Source: Deinococcus depolymerans
Lineage (GTDB): Bacteria; Deinococcota; Deinococci; Deinococcales; Deinococcaceae
NCBI RefSeq assembly: GCF_039522025.1
Contig: NZ_BAAADB010000014.1
Span: forward strand, 1 to 64,000
DNA length: 64,000 nt
Direction: 5' to 3'
In this document: one piece after another, positions 9,512 to 18,275 of the stretch
Position numbering within the stretch: the stretch's first letter is position 1
Layout of the letters: every line of letters begins with the position of its first letter
Program-made: the position numbers and the translations under genes
Notes under the pieces: model-generated
The model's input: the letters and a program-made list of their open reading frames with translations, nothing else
Databases searched by the model: none
What the model was told of the DNA's origin: nothing

Positions 9512-9623
9512 GCCGTTCGGGGTCGGTCAGATGAGAAGGGTCTCAGTGTCCTGTCAGGGTCCGGCCAAGCCCACTTGTACGCCTTCTCACAGGAGGGGAA
9601 GGGAGGCGGGAAAGACTGGGGGC

Positions 9624-10145
9624 ATGAAACACATCATCTTCCCGACCGCCGCCGCCGCCGACGCCTTCACCGCTGACCTGCAGGCTCAGGGAGTGATCGC
9701 CCCCACCATGGGCCGCGCGACCGTCACCCGGCGCAGTGACACGGCCGCCATTCATGAGGGCGGCACCGCCGAGGACGCCGGGGCCGGCGCCGTCAAGGGC
9801 ACGGGCGTGGGCGCGGCCGTGGGTGCAGCGGCCGGGATCATCGCCACTGGCGCGACCATCGCCACGGGCGGCCTGGCCCTCCCCGTGATCCTGGGCATGG
9901 CGGCGCTGGGTTCCGGCGTCGGCGCGGCGGTCGGTGCGACCGGCGGCGCGATGGGCGTGGACGAGACCGGCGACTACTACGACGCCGACGACGAGTACTA
10001 CGACCGCCTGAACACCACCGCCACCAACGGCGGGCGCACGGTGGCCGTGGATGACAGCGTCCCGGCGGATGTCGTCGAGGCGGCCGCCATCCGCCACGGA
10101 GGCGAGTACGTGAGTGGTGGGCAGCTCAGCCGCCGCACGATGTAA
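9624..10145 (+). CDS. Glycine-zipper stress-type protein
   Basis: A 173-residue protein of unknown function. The first 45 residues resemble a short soluble domain ([20 protein letters not shown]). Residues ~58-115 are a Gly/Ala-rich hydrophobic glycine-zipper stretch able to form a helical hairpin in the membrane. It continues into an acidic tyrosine-rich patch ([13 protein letters not shown]) and a short C-terminal soluble domain with [20 protein letters not shown]. Related glycine-zipper proteins are often called general stress proteins; that role is inferred. A GGCGGG lies 12-15 nt before the ATG. A strong bidirectional terminator follows. Confidence 0.7.
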   Translation: MKHIIFPTAAAADAFTADLQAQGVIAPTMGRATVTRRSDTAAIHEGGTAEDAGAGAVKGTGVGAAVGAAAGIIATGATIATGGLALPVILGMAALGSGVGAAVGATGGAMGVDETGDYYDADDEYYDRLNTTATNGGRTVAVDDSVPADVVEAAAIRHGGEYVSGGQLSRRTM

Positions 10146-10166
10146 GCCTCTTCTGCACTGAACCCC

Positions 10167-10214
10167 CAGCAGAGAAAGGGACCCCAGGGTGATCCGGGGT
10201 CCCTTCTTCTGCTG
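10167..10214. terminator. Strong bidirectional terminator
   Basis: A ~19-bp stem with one two-base mismatch (AAGGGACCCC at 10176-10185 pairs with 10196-10205, extended outward by CAGCAGA/TCTGCTG) and a short loop. It lies between the convergent glycine-zipper gene and the response-regulator gene. Confidence 0.85.
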
Positions 10215-10239
10215 TCTGTCCTGACCGGACCGTCGCGGG

Positions 10240-10686
10240 TCAATCCGCTTCGGGCGGGTGGGGCAGCGCGACCTTGCGGAACCAGAAGTTCCCCAGGGTG
10301 CGGATCACGTCCTCGAACTCGGCGAGGCTGACGGGTTTGGGGATGTATGCGTTGGCGTGCAGGTTGTAGCTGCGCCAGATGTCGTTCTCGGCGCGGCTGG
10401 TGGTCAGGACGATCACGGGGATGCTGCGCAGCCTCGCGTCCTCTTTCAGGATGTCGAGCAGCTCCAGGCCGGTCATGCGCGGCATGTTCAGGTCCATCAG
10501 GATCACGTCCGGGCGCGGGGCCTGCACGTGCGGTCCCTGACGGCGCAGGAAGTTCAGGGCGTCCAGGCCGTCGCGGGCGTGGTGCAGGCGGTGTGGGAAC
10601 TGCGCGTCCTCGAAGGCTTCCCGGGTGAGCATCACGTCGGCGGGGTTGTCCTCGACGAGCAGTATTTCGACGGGTTCGGTGGTCAT
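10240..10686 (-). CDS. Single-domain response regulator, Rcp1-like
   Basis: A 148-residue receiver domain without an output domain. The acidic pair is VEDN (residues ~12-15), the phosphoacceptor aspartate lies in VILMDLNMPRMTG (near residue 64), the conserved Thr/Ser is in VIVLTTSRAE and the Lys in YIPKPVS. The spacing matches Rcp1-type receivers that work with phytochrome-like kinases and act by protein contact rather than DNA binding. Its ATG overlaps the stop codon of the upstream kinase gene (ATGA), so the pair is translationally coupled. Confidence 0.88.
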   Translation of the reverse strand: MTTEPVEILLVEDNPADVMLTREAFEDAQFPHRLHHARDGLDALNFLRRQGPHVQAPRPDVILMDLNMPRMTGLELLDILKEDARLRSIPVIVLTTSRAENDIWRSYNLHANAYIPKPVSLAEFEDVIRTLGNFWFRKVALPHPPEAD

Positions 10687-12314
10687 GCGGTCTCCTGCGG
10701 GGCGGCGGGGTCGGGAGGGAAGGCCGGCGCCGCGGTGGGCAGCGCGAGGTGGAAGGTGCTGCCCTGGCCGGGCGTGCTGTCCACCCACAGTTGCCCGCCG
10801 AGCTGCTCGGCGGCGCTGCGTGTGACGGCCAGGCCGATGCCGCTGCCCGGGTACTCGTCCATGCCGTGCAGCCGCTGGAACACCCCGAAGATCCGCTCGT
10901 GGTACTCGGGGGCAATGCCGATCCCGTTGTCCTGCACGTGAAACACCCAGCAGTCCTGACCGGCGTGCCGCGTGCGTTCGGCGCTGACCTGCACGCACGC
11001 CGGACGGGCCGGGTCCCGGAATTTCAGGGCGTTGCCGATCAGGTTCTGCAGCGCGTGCCGCAGCAGTTCCGGGCTGGACGTGATGACCGGCAGGTTCGGC
11101 GCGCTGACCTGCGCCTGCGCGCCCAGAATCTGCTGTTCCAGGTCGGCGGTGATGTCGCGCACCAGCGCGGCCGTGTCGACCGGTTGCGTGGCGCGCGGGG
11201 CCTTGCGCACGCGGGAGTACGCCAGCAGGTCCTGGATCAGGGTCTTCATGCGTTGCGTGGCGGAGGTCGTGAACGCGATGTACTGGTCGGCGCGTTCGTC
11301 GAGTTGCCCCTGGTAGCGGCGCGCGAGCAGTTCGGTGTAACTGCCGATGGTCCGCAGGGGTTCTTGCAGGTCGTGGCTGGCGACGTACGCGAACTGTTCG
11401 AGTTCGCGGTTGCTGCGTTCCAGGTGGGCGTTGCTGGCGCGCAGGGCCTCGGCGCTCTCCTGGAGGGCCTGCGCGCGGTCCTGCACGGCGGCCGCCATGA
11501 CGTTGAACTGCTCGCCCAGCTGCGCGAGTTCCCGGACCGGGCTGGGCGGCATGCGGCGGTGGTACTGTCCGGCGGCGATGTCGCTGGCGCCGGTGTTCAG
11601 GTCGGTCAGGCTGCGGGTGACGGTGCGGGTCACGCGGTAGGCGGTGAGCAGCAGCAGCAGCAGCGAGAGCAGCAGCCCGCTGACGGTCAGGCCGCGCACG
11701 GTGGTCAGGGTGGTCTGGCTGGCGACGGTGGCGGCGCTCAGGCGGGCGCTCTCGTTGGTGCGCATGCCCGCCATGATGTCGCGGGCATCGTTGAGCAGGT
11801 CGCGGCCCTCGCCCTGCTTGACCAGCCGCGCGGCCCGCGCCAGTGACTCGCTGCGGGCGGCCATCTCGGGCCGGGCGGCGTCCTCCTGCCAGCGGACCAC
11901 CAGCGCCTGAACCCGCGCGAGGTTCGTGCGTTGCAGGTCCGTGACGCTCAGGTCATGCAGGGCGAACACGGCCGCCTGGAACGCCGCTTCGCCCTCACGG
12001 TACGGCGCGAGGAAGTCGGGGTCGCCGGTGATGACGAAGCCGCGCTCGCCGTTCTCCATGACCGAAATCTGGGTGTTCAGGTCGTTCAGCAGCAACATGC
12101 GTGCCTGCGCGTCTGACACCAGCTGCAGCTGCTGTTCGTTGCGGTTGACGCCCAGCACCACCGCGCCCCCCACGCCCAGCAGAAGCGCGAAGGGCAGCAG
12201 GAAGGGCCGCAGCAGAAATGCGCGCAGGGTCGGGCGGGGTCCGCTGCCGCTGCGGACCGGCGCGGATCGGACGGCCGGGGAAACGTCGGGGGGGAGGGAG
12301 ACGGGCGCGGCCAT
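10683..12314 (-). CDS. CHASE3-HAMP sensor histidine kinase
   Basis: A ~543-residue membrane kinase. The first membrane helix is at residues ~32-52, a CHASE3 sensor ([19 protein letters not shown]) lies between the helices, a second helix ([15 protein letters not shown]) is followed by HAMP, then HisKA with the phosphoacceptor in [11 protein letters not shown], and an HATPase domain with N box LIGNALKF and G boxes DNGIGI and GSGIGLAV. The HisKA type matches phytochrome-like kinases. A TACAAT box overlaps a first possible ATG at 12326, so I prefer the ATG at 12314; the longer start would add four residues. The signal sensed is unknown. Confidence 0.88.
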   Translation of the reverse strand: MAAPVSLPPDVSPAVRSAPVRSGSGPRPTLRAFLLRPFLLPFALLLGVGGAVVLGVNRNEQQLQLVSDAQARMLLLNDLNTQISVMENGERGFVITGDPDFLAPYREGEAAFQAAVFALHDLSVTDLQRTNLARVQALVVRWQEDAARPEMAARSESLARAARLVKQGEGRDLLNDARDIMAGMRTNESARLSAATVASQTTLTTVRGLTVSGLLLSLLLLLLTAYRVTRTVTRSLTDLNTGASDIAAGQYHRRMPPSPVRELAQLGEQFNVMAAAVQDRAQALQESAEALRASNAHLERSNRELEQFAYVASHDLQEPLRTIGSYTELLARRYQGQLDERADQYIAFTTSATQRMKTLIQDLLAYSRVRKAPRATQPVDTAALVRDITADLEQQILGAQAQVSAPNLPVITSSPELLRHALQNLIGNALKFRDPARPACVQVSAERTRHAGQDCWVFHVQDNGIGIAPEYHERIFGVFQRLHGMDEYPGSGIGLAVTRSAAEQLGGQLWVDSTPGQGSTFHLALPTAAPAFPPDPAAPQETA

Positions 12315-12410
12315 GTCGGCCCGCATTGTAGGGCCCGCGCGACGCCCGGCCCGACCGCGGCCGCAGGGAACCTCCACGCATGATTTTGTACCCAGTCCAC
12401 CGTGACGGGG

Positions 12411-12416
12411 TACAGT
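12411..12416 (+). promoter_or_regulatory. -10 box TACAGT, leaderless start
   Basis: TACAGT ends 6 nt before the ATG of the isomerase gene, and TTGTAC at 12386-12391 could serve as -35 (19-bp spacer). This supports the ATG at 12423 over the upstream in-frame GTG at 12402. Confidence 0.55.
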
Positions 12417-12422
12417 GAATGC

Positions 12423-13160
12423 ATGACATTCCAGAACGTGAATCTCACCCACGCGGGTGAGGTCGCCACGCTGACCCTGACGAGCAAGAAGGGCAGCATG
12501 GGCCCGACCTTCTGGCCCGAGATCCCGCGCGTCCTGAACGAACTGGGCGGCGCCCGCGCGCTGATCCTGCGCGGCCAGGACCTGTTCAGCGCCGGGCTGG
12601 ACGTGCGGGCCAGCGCCCCCGTCATCGCCCCCACCCTGGGCGACCCCGAGGCATTTGCCGCCATCGTCGCCGAGATGCACGCCGCCATCGACGCGTTCGC
12701 CGCGCTGCCCATCCCGGTGATTGCCGCCGTGCACGGCTGGTGCATCGGCGCGGGCCTGGAACTCATCAGCGCCTGCGACCTCCGCATCGCCAGCGCGGAC
12801 GCCCGCTTCAGCCTCCCCGAGGTGCGGCTGGGCATCACCGCCGACCTGGGCGGCCTGCAACGCCTCCCGCACCTGATCGGCACCGGCCGCACCGCGCACC
12901 TCGCCCTGACCGGCGACCCCATCGACGCCCCCACCGCCGAACGCTGGGGGCTGATCACCGAACTCCTGCCCACCCCGGACGCCCTGTTCGAGCGGGCGAA
13001 CACCCTCGCCGCCGGGCTGGCCGCCCTGCCGCCCCGCGCGGTCGAGGGCACCAAACGCACCCTGCACGCGCACCTCCCCCACGCCCAGAGTCTCGAACAG
13101 GCCGTGCGCTGGAACGCCCGGCACATGACCGCCGACGGCCTCGCGCAGGCCCTGAAGTAA
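12423..13160 (+). CDS. Dienoyl-CoA isomerase-like enoyl-CoA hydratase/isomerase
   Basis: A 245-residue crotonase-fold enzyme. Oxyanion-hole segments are FSAGLDV (residues ~57-63) and [11 protein letters not shown] (~103-113). The active-site loop [19 protein letters not shown] has the Glu and Asp placement of delta3,5-delta2,4-dienoyl-CoA isomerase (ECH1) rather than of ordinary hydratases. It would move double bonds in unsaturated fatty acyl-CoA during beta-oxidation. The next gene, 38 bp downstream, encodes a 2,4-dienoyl-CoA reductase-like SDR, which supports this assignment. A general enoyl-CoA hydratase remains possible. Confidence 0.8.
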   Translation: MTFQNVNLTHAGEVATLTLTSKKGSMGPTFWPEIPRVLNELGGARALILRGQDLFSAGLDVRASAPVIAPTLGDPEAFAAIVAEMHAAIDAFAALPIPVIAAVHGWCIGAGLELISACDLRIASADARFSLPEVRLGITADLGGLQRLPHLIGTGRTAHLALTGDPIDAPTAERWGLITELLPTPDALFERANTLAAGLAALPPRAVEGTKRTLHAHLPHAQSLEQAVRWNARHMTADGLAQALK

Positions 13161-13198
13161 CCCCCCGCCCCCCCCTTCCCCACCCAAGGAGCCCACGC

Positions 13199-14065
13199 AT
13201 GACCCAGACCCCCACCCTCGGCACCCTGCAACCCGGCGCCGCCGACAGCACCTTCCGCCCCGACCTGCTGGCCGGCAAGCACGCCCTGATCACCGGCGGC
13301 GGCAGCGGCATCAACCTCGGCATCGCGCAGAGCTTCGCCGCGCACGGCTGCCGGGTCACCATCCTGGGCCGCAACCTCGAGAAAGCCCAGACGGCCGCGC
13401 AGGGCATCGTGGGCGCCGGCGGGCAGGCCATCGGCGTCAGCGCCGATGTGCGCGACATCGCCGCCATGCAGGCCGCCGCCGCGCAGGCCGTCGAAGCCTT
13501 CGGCCCCATCGACATCGTCCTCGCCGGAGCCGCCGGGAACTTCCCCGCCCCGGTGGACGGCATCAGCCCCAACGGCTTCAAGACCGTCGTGGACATCGAC
13601 CTGCTCGGCACGTACCACACCATCAAGGCCTGCGCGCCCCACCTGACCACCCCCGGCGGGAACATCCTGAGCATCAGCGCCTACGGCATTCCCGTGCCCA
13701 TGCAGGCGCACGTCGTCGCCGCCAAGGCCGGCGTGGACGCCCTGACCCGCACCCTCGCCATCGAATGGGGCCTGCGCGGCATCCGCGTGAACGCCATCAT
13801 CCCCGGCCCCATCGACGGCACCGAGGGCATGGCCCGCCTCGCCCCCGACGAGAAGACCCGCCGCCAGTTCATGGGCACCGTCCCGCTGGGCCGCTTCGGC
13901 ATCCCCCAGGACATCGCCAACGCCGCCCTGTTCCTCGTCAGTGACGCCGCCAGCTACGTCACGGGCGTCATCCTGCCCGTCGACGGCGGCCAGAACATGC
14001 TCGGCGGCGCCCCCCAGTACCAGATGTACCAGCAGATGGGCCTCGCCCTGCCCAGGAAAGACTGA
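13199..14065 (+). CDS. 2,4-dienoyl-CoA reductase-like SDR
   Basis: A 288-residue short-chain dehydrogenase. The nucleotide motif is [12 protein letters not shown] (residues ~32-43) with LGRN afterwards, which suits NADP(H). The usual YxxxK is missing; instead a Tyr in [12 protein letters not shown] lies about 14 residues before the Lys of [11 protein letters not shown], as in mitochondrial and peroxisomal 2,4-dienoyl-CoA reductases, followed by [16 protein letters not shown]. It should reduce 2,4-dienoyl-CoA made during oxidation of unsaturated fatty acids. An AAGGAG precedes the ATG by about 8 nt. It is co-transcribed with the isomerase gene. Confidence 0.85.
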   Translation: MTQTPTLGTLQPGAADSTFRPDLLAGKHALITGGGSGINLGIAQSFAAHGCRVTILGRNLEKAQTAAQGIVGAGGQAIGVSADVRDIAAMQAAAAQAVEAFGPIDIVLAGAAGNFPAPVDGISPNGFKTVVDIDLLGTYHTIKACAPHLTTPGGNILSISAYGIPVPMQAHVVAAKAGVDALTRTLAIEWGLRGIRVNAIIPGPIDGTEGMARLAPDEKTRRQFMGTVPLGRFGIPQDIANAALFLVSDAASYVTGVILPVDGGQNMLGGAPQYQMYQQMGLALPRKD

Positions 14066-14079
14066 GCTTCCGCACCGGA

Positions 14080-14183
14080 TACGGACTGCCGTCAGTTTCT
14101 CTCCCCCCATTCTGCGGAGAAGCTTCACGGGTCGCATCCGCCCGGCCTGAACGGCTTATGGAGCCATTCGATCGGAGTCCGTA
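14080..14183 (-). repeat. Dispersed TACGGACTCCG repeat, copy R1
   Basis: Read on the minus strand it starts TACGGACTCCGATCGAATGG and continues with GCGGATGCGACCCG and CTCCGCAGA, matching copies R4 and R5. The plus-strand end also begins TACGGACT, so both ends resemble the head. It is the only copy whose head does not abut a stop codon. Confidence 0.75.
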
Positions 14184-14225
14184 GGAGCCCTCGCGCTATC
14201 TCGTTAGAGACAGCGCGAGGGCTCC
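14184..14225. terminator. Strong GC-rich hairpin
   Basis: A perfect 14-bp outer stem (14184-14197 with 14212-14225) is extended inside by TCTC/GAGA around GTTA. It directly abuts repeat R1. It probably ends transcription of the isomerase-reductase operon; a structured RNA is possible. Confidence 0.7.
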
Positions 14226-14468
14226 GTCCGTTCATCCATGTCTTCCGGGCGTGCGGCGTAGCTCCCTGGGCTGCGCTGGAACCGCATCAAGCTGTTGCCG
14301 GACGCCTTCGACGGGCGGCCTGCGCTGGGTGGATGAAGGAACGTTCAATGCCTGCCCGGTCAGGTGATCGCTCTGGGCAGCGGGTCGGGAAAAGTGCGTG
14401 TGGGTGGTCGGGTCGCCCCGATGGGAAGCACCATGATACCGGAGTTGGCCCGACTTGCTCATAGTTTT

Positions 14469-14490
14469 CATAATTGATTTTCGGATTATG
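14469..14490. promoter_or_regulatory. AT-rich inverted repeat before nadV
   Basis: CATAAT (14469-14474) and ATTATG (14485-14490) are inverted with a 10-bp spacer in an unusually AT-rich stretch, 34 bp upstream of the nadV ATG. An operator for a NAD-responsive regulator is plausible but not shown; no regulator gene is adjacent. Confidence 0.4.
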
Positions 14491-14524
14491 AGGCAAGACA
14501 AGGCTTCACCATAGGAGGCACCCC

Positions 14525-15919
14525 ATGACCACCCGCACCCCCCTCAACGACGACAACCTGATCCTCGACACCGACTCCTACAAGAGCAGCCACTTCCTCC
14601 AGTACCCCGCCGGCACCACCCGCCTCTTTTCCTACCTGGAAAGTCGCGGCGGCAAGTACCCGCAGACCCGCTTCTTCGGCCTGCAGTACATCCTCGACCG
14701 CTACCTGACCACCCGCATCACCGCCGAGATGGTCGAGGAAGCCCGCACGCTGATCGAAGCGCACGGCGAACCCTTCCCCTACGACGGCTGGATGCGCATC
14801 GTGAACGAGCACGGGGGCCGCCTGCCGCTGGAGATCCGCGCCGTTCCCGAAGGCACGCTGGTGCCCATCCACAACGTCCTGATGACCTGCACGAACACCG
14901 ACCCCGAACTGCCCTGGCTGCCCGGCTGGTTCGAGACCATGCTGATGCGCGTCTGGTACCCCACCACCGTCGCCACGCAGAGCTACTTCATCCGCGAGAT
15001 CATCCGCGCCGCCCTCGAAAAGACCAGCGACCGCCCTGCCGAGGAACTCCCGTTCAAACTGCACGACTTCGGCAGCCGGGGCGTCAGCAGCCGCGAGAGC
15101 GCCGGCATCGGCGGCCTCGCGCACCTGATCAACTTCCAGGGCAGCGACACCCTGGAAGCCCTGCGCACCGCCCGCAACCACTACGACAGCGACATCGCCG
15201 CGTTCAGCATCCCCGCCGCCGAACACAGCACCATCACCAGCTGGGGCAAGGAACACGAGGTCGACGCCTACCGCAACATGATCACCCGCTTCAGCCGCCC
15301 CGGCAGCGTGTACGCCGTCGTCAGCGACTCCTACGACCTCAAGAACGCCATCAACCACCTCTGGGGCGACACGCTGAGACAGCAGGTCATCGAATCCGGC
15401 GGCACCCTGGTCGTCCGGCCCGACAGCGGCGAACCCCCCGCCATGGTCCGCCTCGCCGTGAATGCGCTGGCCGCCCGTTACGGCACCACCACCAACAGCA
15501 AGGGCTACAAGGTCCTGAACCACGTCCGGGTTATCCAGGGCGACGGCATCGACGAACAGACCATCCGCCAGATCCTCGACAACCTCGACGTGGACGGCTA
15601 CAGCGCCGAGAACGTGAGCTTCGGCATGGGCGGCGCCCTCCTCCAGAAAGTCGACCGGGACACCCAGCGCTTCGCGTACAAGGCCAGCGCCGGCCTGATC
15701 GACGGCGAGTACCGGGGCATCTACAAAGACCCCGTCACCGACCCCGGCAAACGCAGCAAGGACGGCGTCCTCGACCTCGTCCAGGAAGGCGGCCGCATGA
15801 TCACGAAGGCGTACAAGACCTTCGACACCGACTTCCCCGGCAGCCTGCTGCGCACCGTGTACCGCGACGGCGAACTGCTGGTGCGGGACACGCTGGAGGA
15901 AGTGCGGGGCCGGGCGTGA
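14525..15919 (+). CDS. nadV: Nicotinamide phosphoribosyltransferase NadV
   Basis: A 464-residue enzyme converting nicotinamide and PRPP to nicotinamide mononucleotide. The start DNLILDTDSYKSSHFLQYP, the central KLHDFGSRGVSSRESAGIGG (residues ~177-196), the VVRPDSGEPP phosphoribosyl site (~299-308) and the GDGID and FGMGGALLQKVDRDTQRFAYK segments are those of NAMPT/NadV. An AGGAGG lies 7 nt before the ATG. It is the first gene of a tight operon that ends with pnuC and nadR: its TGA overlaps the GTG of the next gene. Confidence 0.95.
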   Translation: MTTRTPLNDDNLILDTDSYKSSHFLQYPAGTTRLFSYLESRGGKYPQTRFFGLQYILDRYLTTRITAEMVEEARTLIEAHGEPFPYDGWMRIVNEHGGRLPLEIRAVPEGTLVPIHNVLMTCTNTDPELPWLPGWFETMLMRVWYPTTVATQSYFIREIIRAALEKTSDRPAEELPFKLHDFGSRGVSSRESAGIGGLAHLINFQGSDTLEALRTARNHYDSDIAAFSIPAAEHSTITSWGKEHEVDAYRNMITRFSRPGSVYAVVSDSYDLKNAINHLWGDTLRQQVIESGGTLVVRPDSGEPPAMVRLAVNALAARYGTTTNSKGYKVLNHVRVIQGDGIDEQTIRQILDNLDVDGYSAENVSFGMGGALLQKVDRDTQRFAYKASAGLIDGEYRGIYKDPVTDPGKRSKDGVLDLVQEGGRMITKAYKTFDTDFPGSLLRTVYRDGELLVRDTLEEVRGRA

Positions 15920-16587
15920 ACCAGCAACTCGAACGCCTCCTGCCCGTCCTGTCCACCATTCCTGGCGTGAATATTCCCACTTCGCTCCTGCAGGGCGCGT
16001 ACATCGCGGCCAGTCAGCGGAAGATTGAGCAGTTAGAGCAGGCGCTGCGGTACGAGGTCGGCCTGCTTAACCAGAAGGTCGAAGCCGGGACGCTGAGGCT
16101 GGATCACGAGTACGTCCGATCCGAGTCGTTCGCCGCCAACGTCATGCAGGCACTGCGGGCGGCGGAGGTCGCGGAGTCGGAAGGCAAGCTGCGCTTCATC
16201 GCCCGCGCTCTGGCCGGGTGCTCGCTGAGCTTCCCACCGCCAATCCTGGACAGGTTCCAGACCATGCGGATCATCGAGGGAATGTCGGACCGGGAGCTGA
16301 AGGTGTTCGTCGAGTATTTTCAGCTGCTGGACCCGATAGATCCGTACCGCGATTTTGTTCCTGTTGACAGTCAGGTTTCGGTTGTTGGACTGACGCGGCA
16401 GGAATTCGTGGCGGCGCTACTGGGATTACAGCAGCTTGGCCTGCTCTCCAAAGAGGCGCTGACGGACCGGGATGGCGAATGGGTGGACACTCCACGCCAG
16501 TCAGGCTCCGGGTTCGCCTGGAAGCTCACCGCGCTGGCGCGGCAGGTCGCCACCCTCAGCCGCGTGGGGCTCGAGGAACCGCTGTGA
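15916..16587 (+). CDS. Unknown protein in the NAD-salvage operon
   Basis: A 223-residue protein that I do not recognise. It begins with a moderately hydrophobic stretch (LPVLSTIPGVNIPTSLLQGAYIAASQR), then a likely coiled-coil helix (KIEQLEQALRYEVGLLNQKVEAG), a helical middle (GKLRFIARALAGCSLSF, then DRFQTMRIIEGMSDRELKVFVEYFQLLD) and a C-terminal winged-helix-like segment (GLTRQEFVAALLGLQQLGLLSKE). There is no signal peptide. It starts with a GTG overlapping the nadV stop (GTGA) and its stop overlaps the next GTG, so it is translated together with NadV. A role tied to NAD salvage is inferred from context only. Confidence 0.8.
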   Translation: MNQQLERLLPVLSTIPGVNIPTSLLQGAYIAASQRKIEQLEQALRYEVGLLNQKVEAGTLRLDHEYVRSESFAANVMQALRAAEVAESEGKLRFIARALAGCSLSFPPPILDRFQTMRIIEGMSDRELKVFVEYFQLLDPIDPYRDFVPVDSQVSVVGLTRQEFVAALLGLQQLGLLSKEALTDRDGEWVDTPRQSGSGFAWKLTALARQVATLSRVGLEEPL

Positions 16588-17090
16588 CGAGAGACTGGCT
16601 CGACACCCTGTTCCCGTCCAATGCCGAGCGCACTGTGCCATGGCCGGTGGTGGGCGACACGGTGACCTTGTGGCGTCCGACGGGCCTGCACGAGCTGCGG
16701 CTGGTGGCCGACTCCGGGTGGCGGGCGTGGCCCCCCCGGTTGTCGGATCAGCCGATCTTCTACCCGGTGCTGAACCGCCCGTACGCGGAGGAAATCGCGC
16801 GGGACTGGAACGCGAAACGCAACGATCCGCCCGTGGGCTTCGTGACGGAATTCGACGTGCGTGCGGATGTGGCGACCCGCTACGACATTCAGGTGGTGGG
16901 TGCGCAGAACGAGCATCAGGAGTTGTGGCTGCCCGCCGAGGAACTGGACGCCTTCAACGCGGCGATCATTGGCCCGATCCGGGTGGTGACGCACTTCGCA
17001 GGCAAGGGCTTTACGGATCGAATTGATCCCGTCACCCACCTTCCCGACGTCTGGCCGGGGCGGGCTCAGGGAACACGAGGAGACTTATGA
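16584..17090 (+). CDS. 'ADP-ribosylation/crystallin J1'-type small protein
   Basis: A 168-residue protein. The pattern LWRPTGLHELRLV, SGWRAWPPRL, QPIFYPVLNRPYAEEIARDWN, then QELWLPAEELDAFNAAIIGPI matches a widespread small family often annotated ADP-ribosylation/crystallin J1. I recall this from family resemblance; no activity is established, and it lacks the ADP-ribosylglycohydrolase metal motifs. It overlaps both neighbours by 4 bp (GTGA and ATGA). Its place between nadV and pnuC-nadR fits some link to NAD or ADP-ribose chemistry. Confidence 0.75.
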   Translation: MTRDWLDTLFPSNAERTVPWPVVGDTVTLWRPTGLHELRLVADSGWRAWPPRLSDQPIFYPVLNRPYAEEIARDWNAKRNDPPVGFVTEFDVRADVATRYDIQVVGAQNEHQELWLPAEELDAFNAAIIGPIRVVTHFAGKGFTDRIDPVTHLPDVWPGRAQGTRGDL

Positions 17091-17671
17091 ACAGTGATCT
17101 GAACGTGCCCTTACAGCTGGAGCGGTTGGTGGCGTACCGGGCGGATGGGTCGGTGTCGCCGGTGGTGGTGGCGGGTCGCCTGTCGCCGGACGGGGTGTTC
17201 GGTGGGCCGGAGCAGCGGGGAGAAGCGGCGAGTACAGAGGCCGTGCAGGAGGGCGTGGCGTTCGCGGCGGCGCTGGCGGGGGCCATGTCGTCCCTGACCG
17301 AATCGAGCGACACGGACACGCCGTACGTGCCGTTCGTGCTGCCGCGCACGTTCACGCCGGAGGAACTGGGTCGCGTGGACTGGCTGGGCCTGCTGCCCCT
17401 CCCGACGGGCGAGGTCGAGGTGGAGGTGACCGAATCGGACTTCCGCGTGGCGGAGCGGCTGGCGCGGCGTGAGGCGGACGGGAACGCGGCGGACTTCTAC
17501 GCGCCGGAGGAAGTGCAGGCCATCCGGGCGGCGCAGGCGTTGTTCCTGGCTCACCCGGAGCGGGGGCTGGTGACGGTCACGGCGGGTCGCGTGGCGCTGC
17601 TGCTGATCGACGTGGCGCGACTGCCGCTGGGTACGTGGGCGGGCGTGGCGACCCTGCGGATCGACACGTGA
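17087..17671 (+). CDS. Unknown protein in the NAD-salvage operon
   Basis: A 194-residue soluble protein that I do not recognise. The N-terminal half is rich in beta-forming residues (LERLVAYRADGSVSPVVVAGRLSPDGVFG), followed by an alanine-rich helix and a proline-flanked segment (TPYVPFVLPRTFTPEELGRVDWLGLLPLP). No catalytic motif, signal peptide or membrane segment is evident. Its ATG overlaps the previous stop (ATGA) and its stop lies 13 bp before pnuC. Co-transcription with NAD-salvage genes is clear from the overlaps; function is not. Confidence 0.75.
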   Translation: MNSDLNVPLQLERLVAYRADGSVSPVVVAGRLSPDGVFGGPEQRGEAASTEAVQEGVAFAAALAGAMSSLTESSDTDTPYVPFVLPRTFTPEELGRVDWLGLLPLPTGEVEVEVTESDFRVAERLARREADGNAADFYAPEEVQAIRAAQALFLAHPERGLVTVTAGRVALLLIDVARLPLGTWAGVATLRIDT

Positions 17672-17684
17672 GCGGGGGGATCGC

Positions 17685-18275
17685 ATGAACATTCTCGGCC
17701 TGAACATTCCGCCGCTGCTGCTCGACCTGTCGGGCGGCGTATGCGTGCTGGTGAGCCTGTATTTCCTGTGGGCGAAGAGCAGCACGTACTGGCACTGGAG
17801 CAACCTGTCGCTGCTGCCTTACTTCCTGCTGTTCGCGTCGGGGGGGCAGTGGATGCTGGCGGGCCTGCAGGTCACGTACCTGCTGTTCGGGATTCACGGG
17901 TTGTACCTGTGGCACCTGGAGGCGCGGCGGGCGCGGGGCGAGATCCGCTTCAACGAGCCGCTCTGGTACGGCGTGACGTGGGTGGCGAGTCTGGCGATCT
18001 TCGCGTACACGGTGGCCGTGACGGATTTCAGCGCGGCGTGGAACTGGGTGCAGTTCGCGGCGGTGACGCTGGCGCTGATTGCCAATTTCGGTACGACGCG
18101 CCGCTGGGCGTGGTCCTGGCCGGTGTGGATCGCGGTGAATACCGTGCAGGCGGTGTACTTCTGGCACGCGGAATACTGGGTGCTGTTCGCGTTGCAGTTC
18201 GTGCTGGCGGCCATGAGCGTGGTCGGCTGGCAGGCGTGGCGGCGAGACGAGCGGCGGGAAGTGGCGTTTGCCTGA
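17685..18275 (+). CDS. pnuC: Nicotinamide riboside transporter PnuC
   Basis: A 196-residue membrane protein with about seven hydrophobic helices. Trp- and Asn-rich motifs line the predicted channel: WAKSSTYWHWSN near residue 30 and SWPVWIAVNTVQAVYFW near residues 145-161. These fit the PnuC family, which imports nicotinamide riboside by facilitated diffusion. Import is trapped by phosphorylation, and the kinase domain for this is encoded by the next gene, whose TTG start overlaps this reading frame by 8 bp. Confidence 0.9.
   Translation: MNILGLNIPPLLLDLSGGVCVLVSLYFLWAKSSTYWHWSNLSLLPYFLLFASGGQWMLAGLQVTYLLFGIHGLYLWHLEARRARGEIRFNEPLWYGVTWVASLAIFAYTVAVTDFSAAWNWVQFAAVTLALIANFGTTRRWAWSWPVWIAVNTVQAVYFWHAEYWVLFALQFVLAAMSVVGWQAWRRDERREVAFA

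Larger units (their letters stand above)
14066..14524. other. 459-bp intergenic region before nadV
   Basis: No protein gene is supported. It contains one dispersed-repeat copy (14080-14183), a strong hairpin (14184-14225), about 200 bp with no recognised feature, and an AT-rich stretch with an inverted repeat just before nadV. Confidence 0.6.

Noticed and set aside
12402..12422. Longer isomerase start at the GTG 12402
   Set aside because: The TACAGT box lies inside this extension, so it would not be transcribed from that promoter.
14232..14501. 89-codon minus-strand frame upstream of nadV
   Set aside because: No RBS, no recognisable domain and it runs through the operator-like region.
16584..17090. 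ADP-ribosylglycohydrolase activity for the small operon protein
   Set aside because: The family label mentions ADP-ribosylation/crystallin J1, but the paired Asp/Glu metal motifs of glycohydrolases are absent and the protein is too short.
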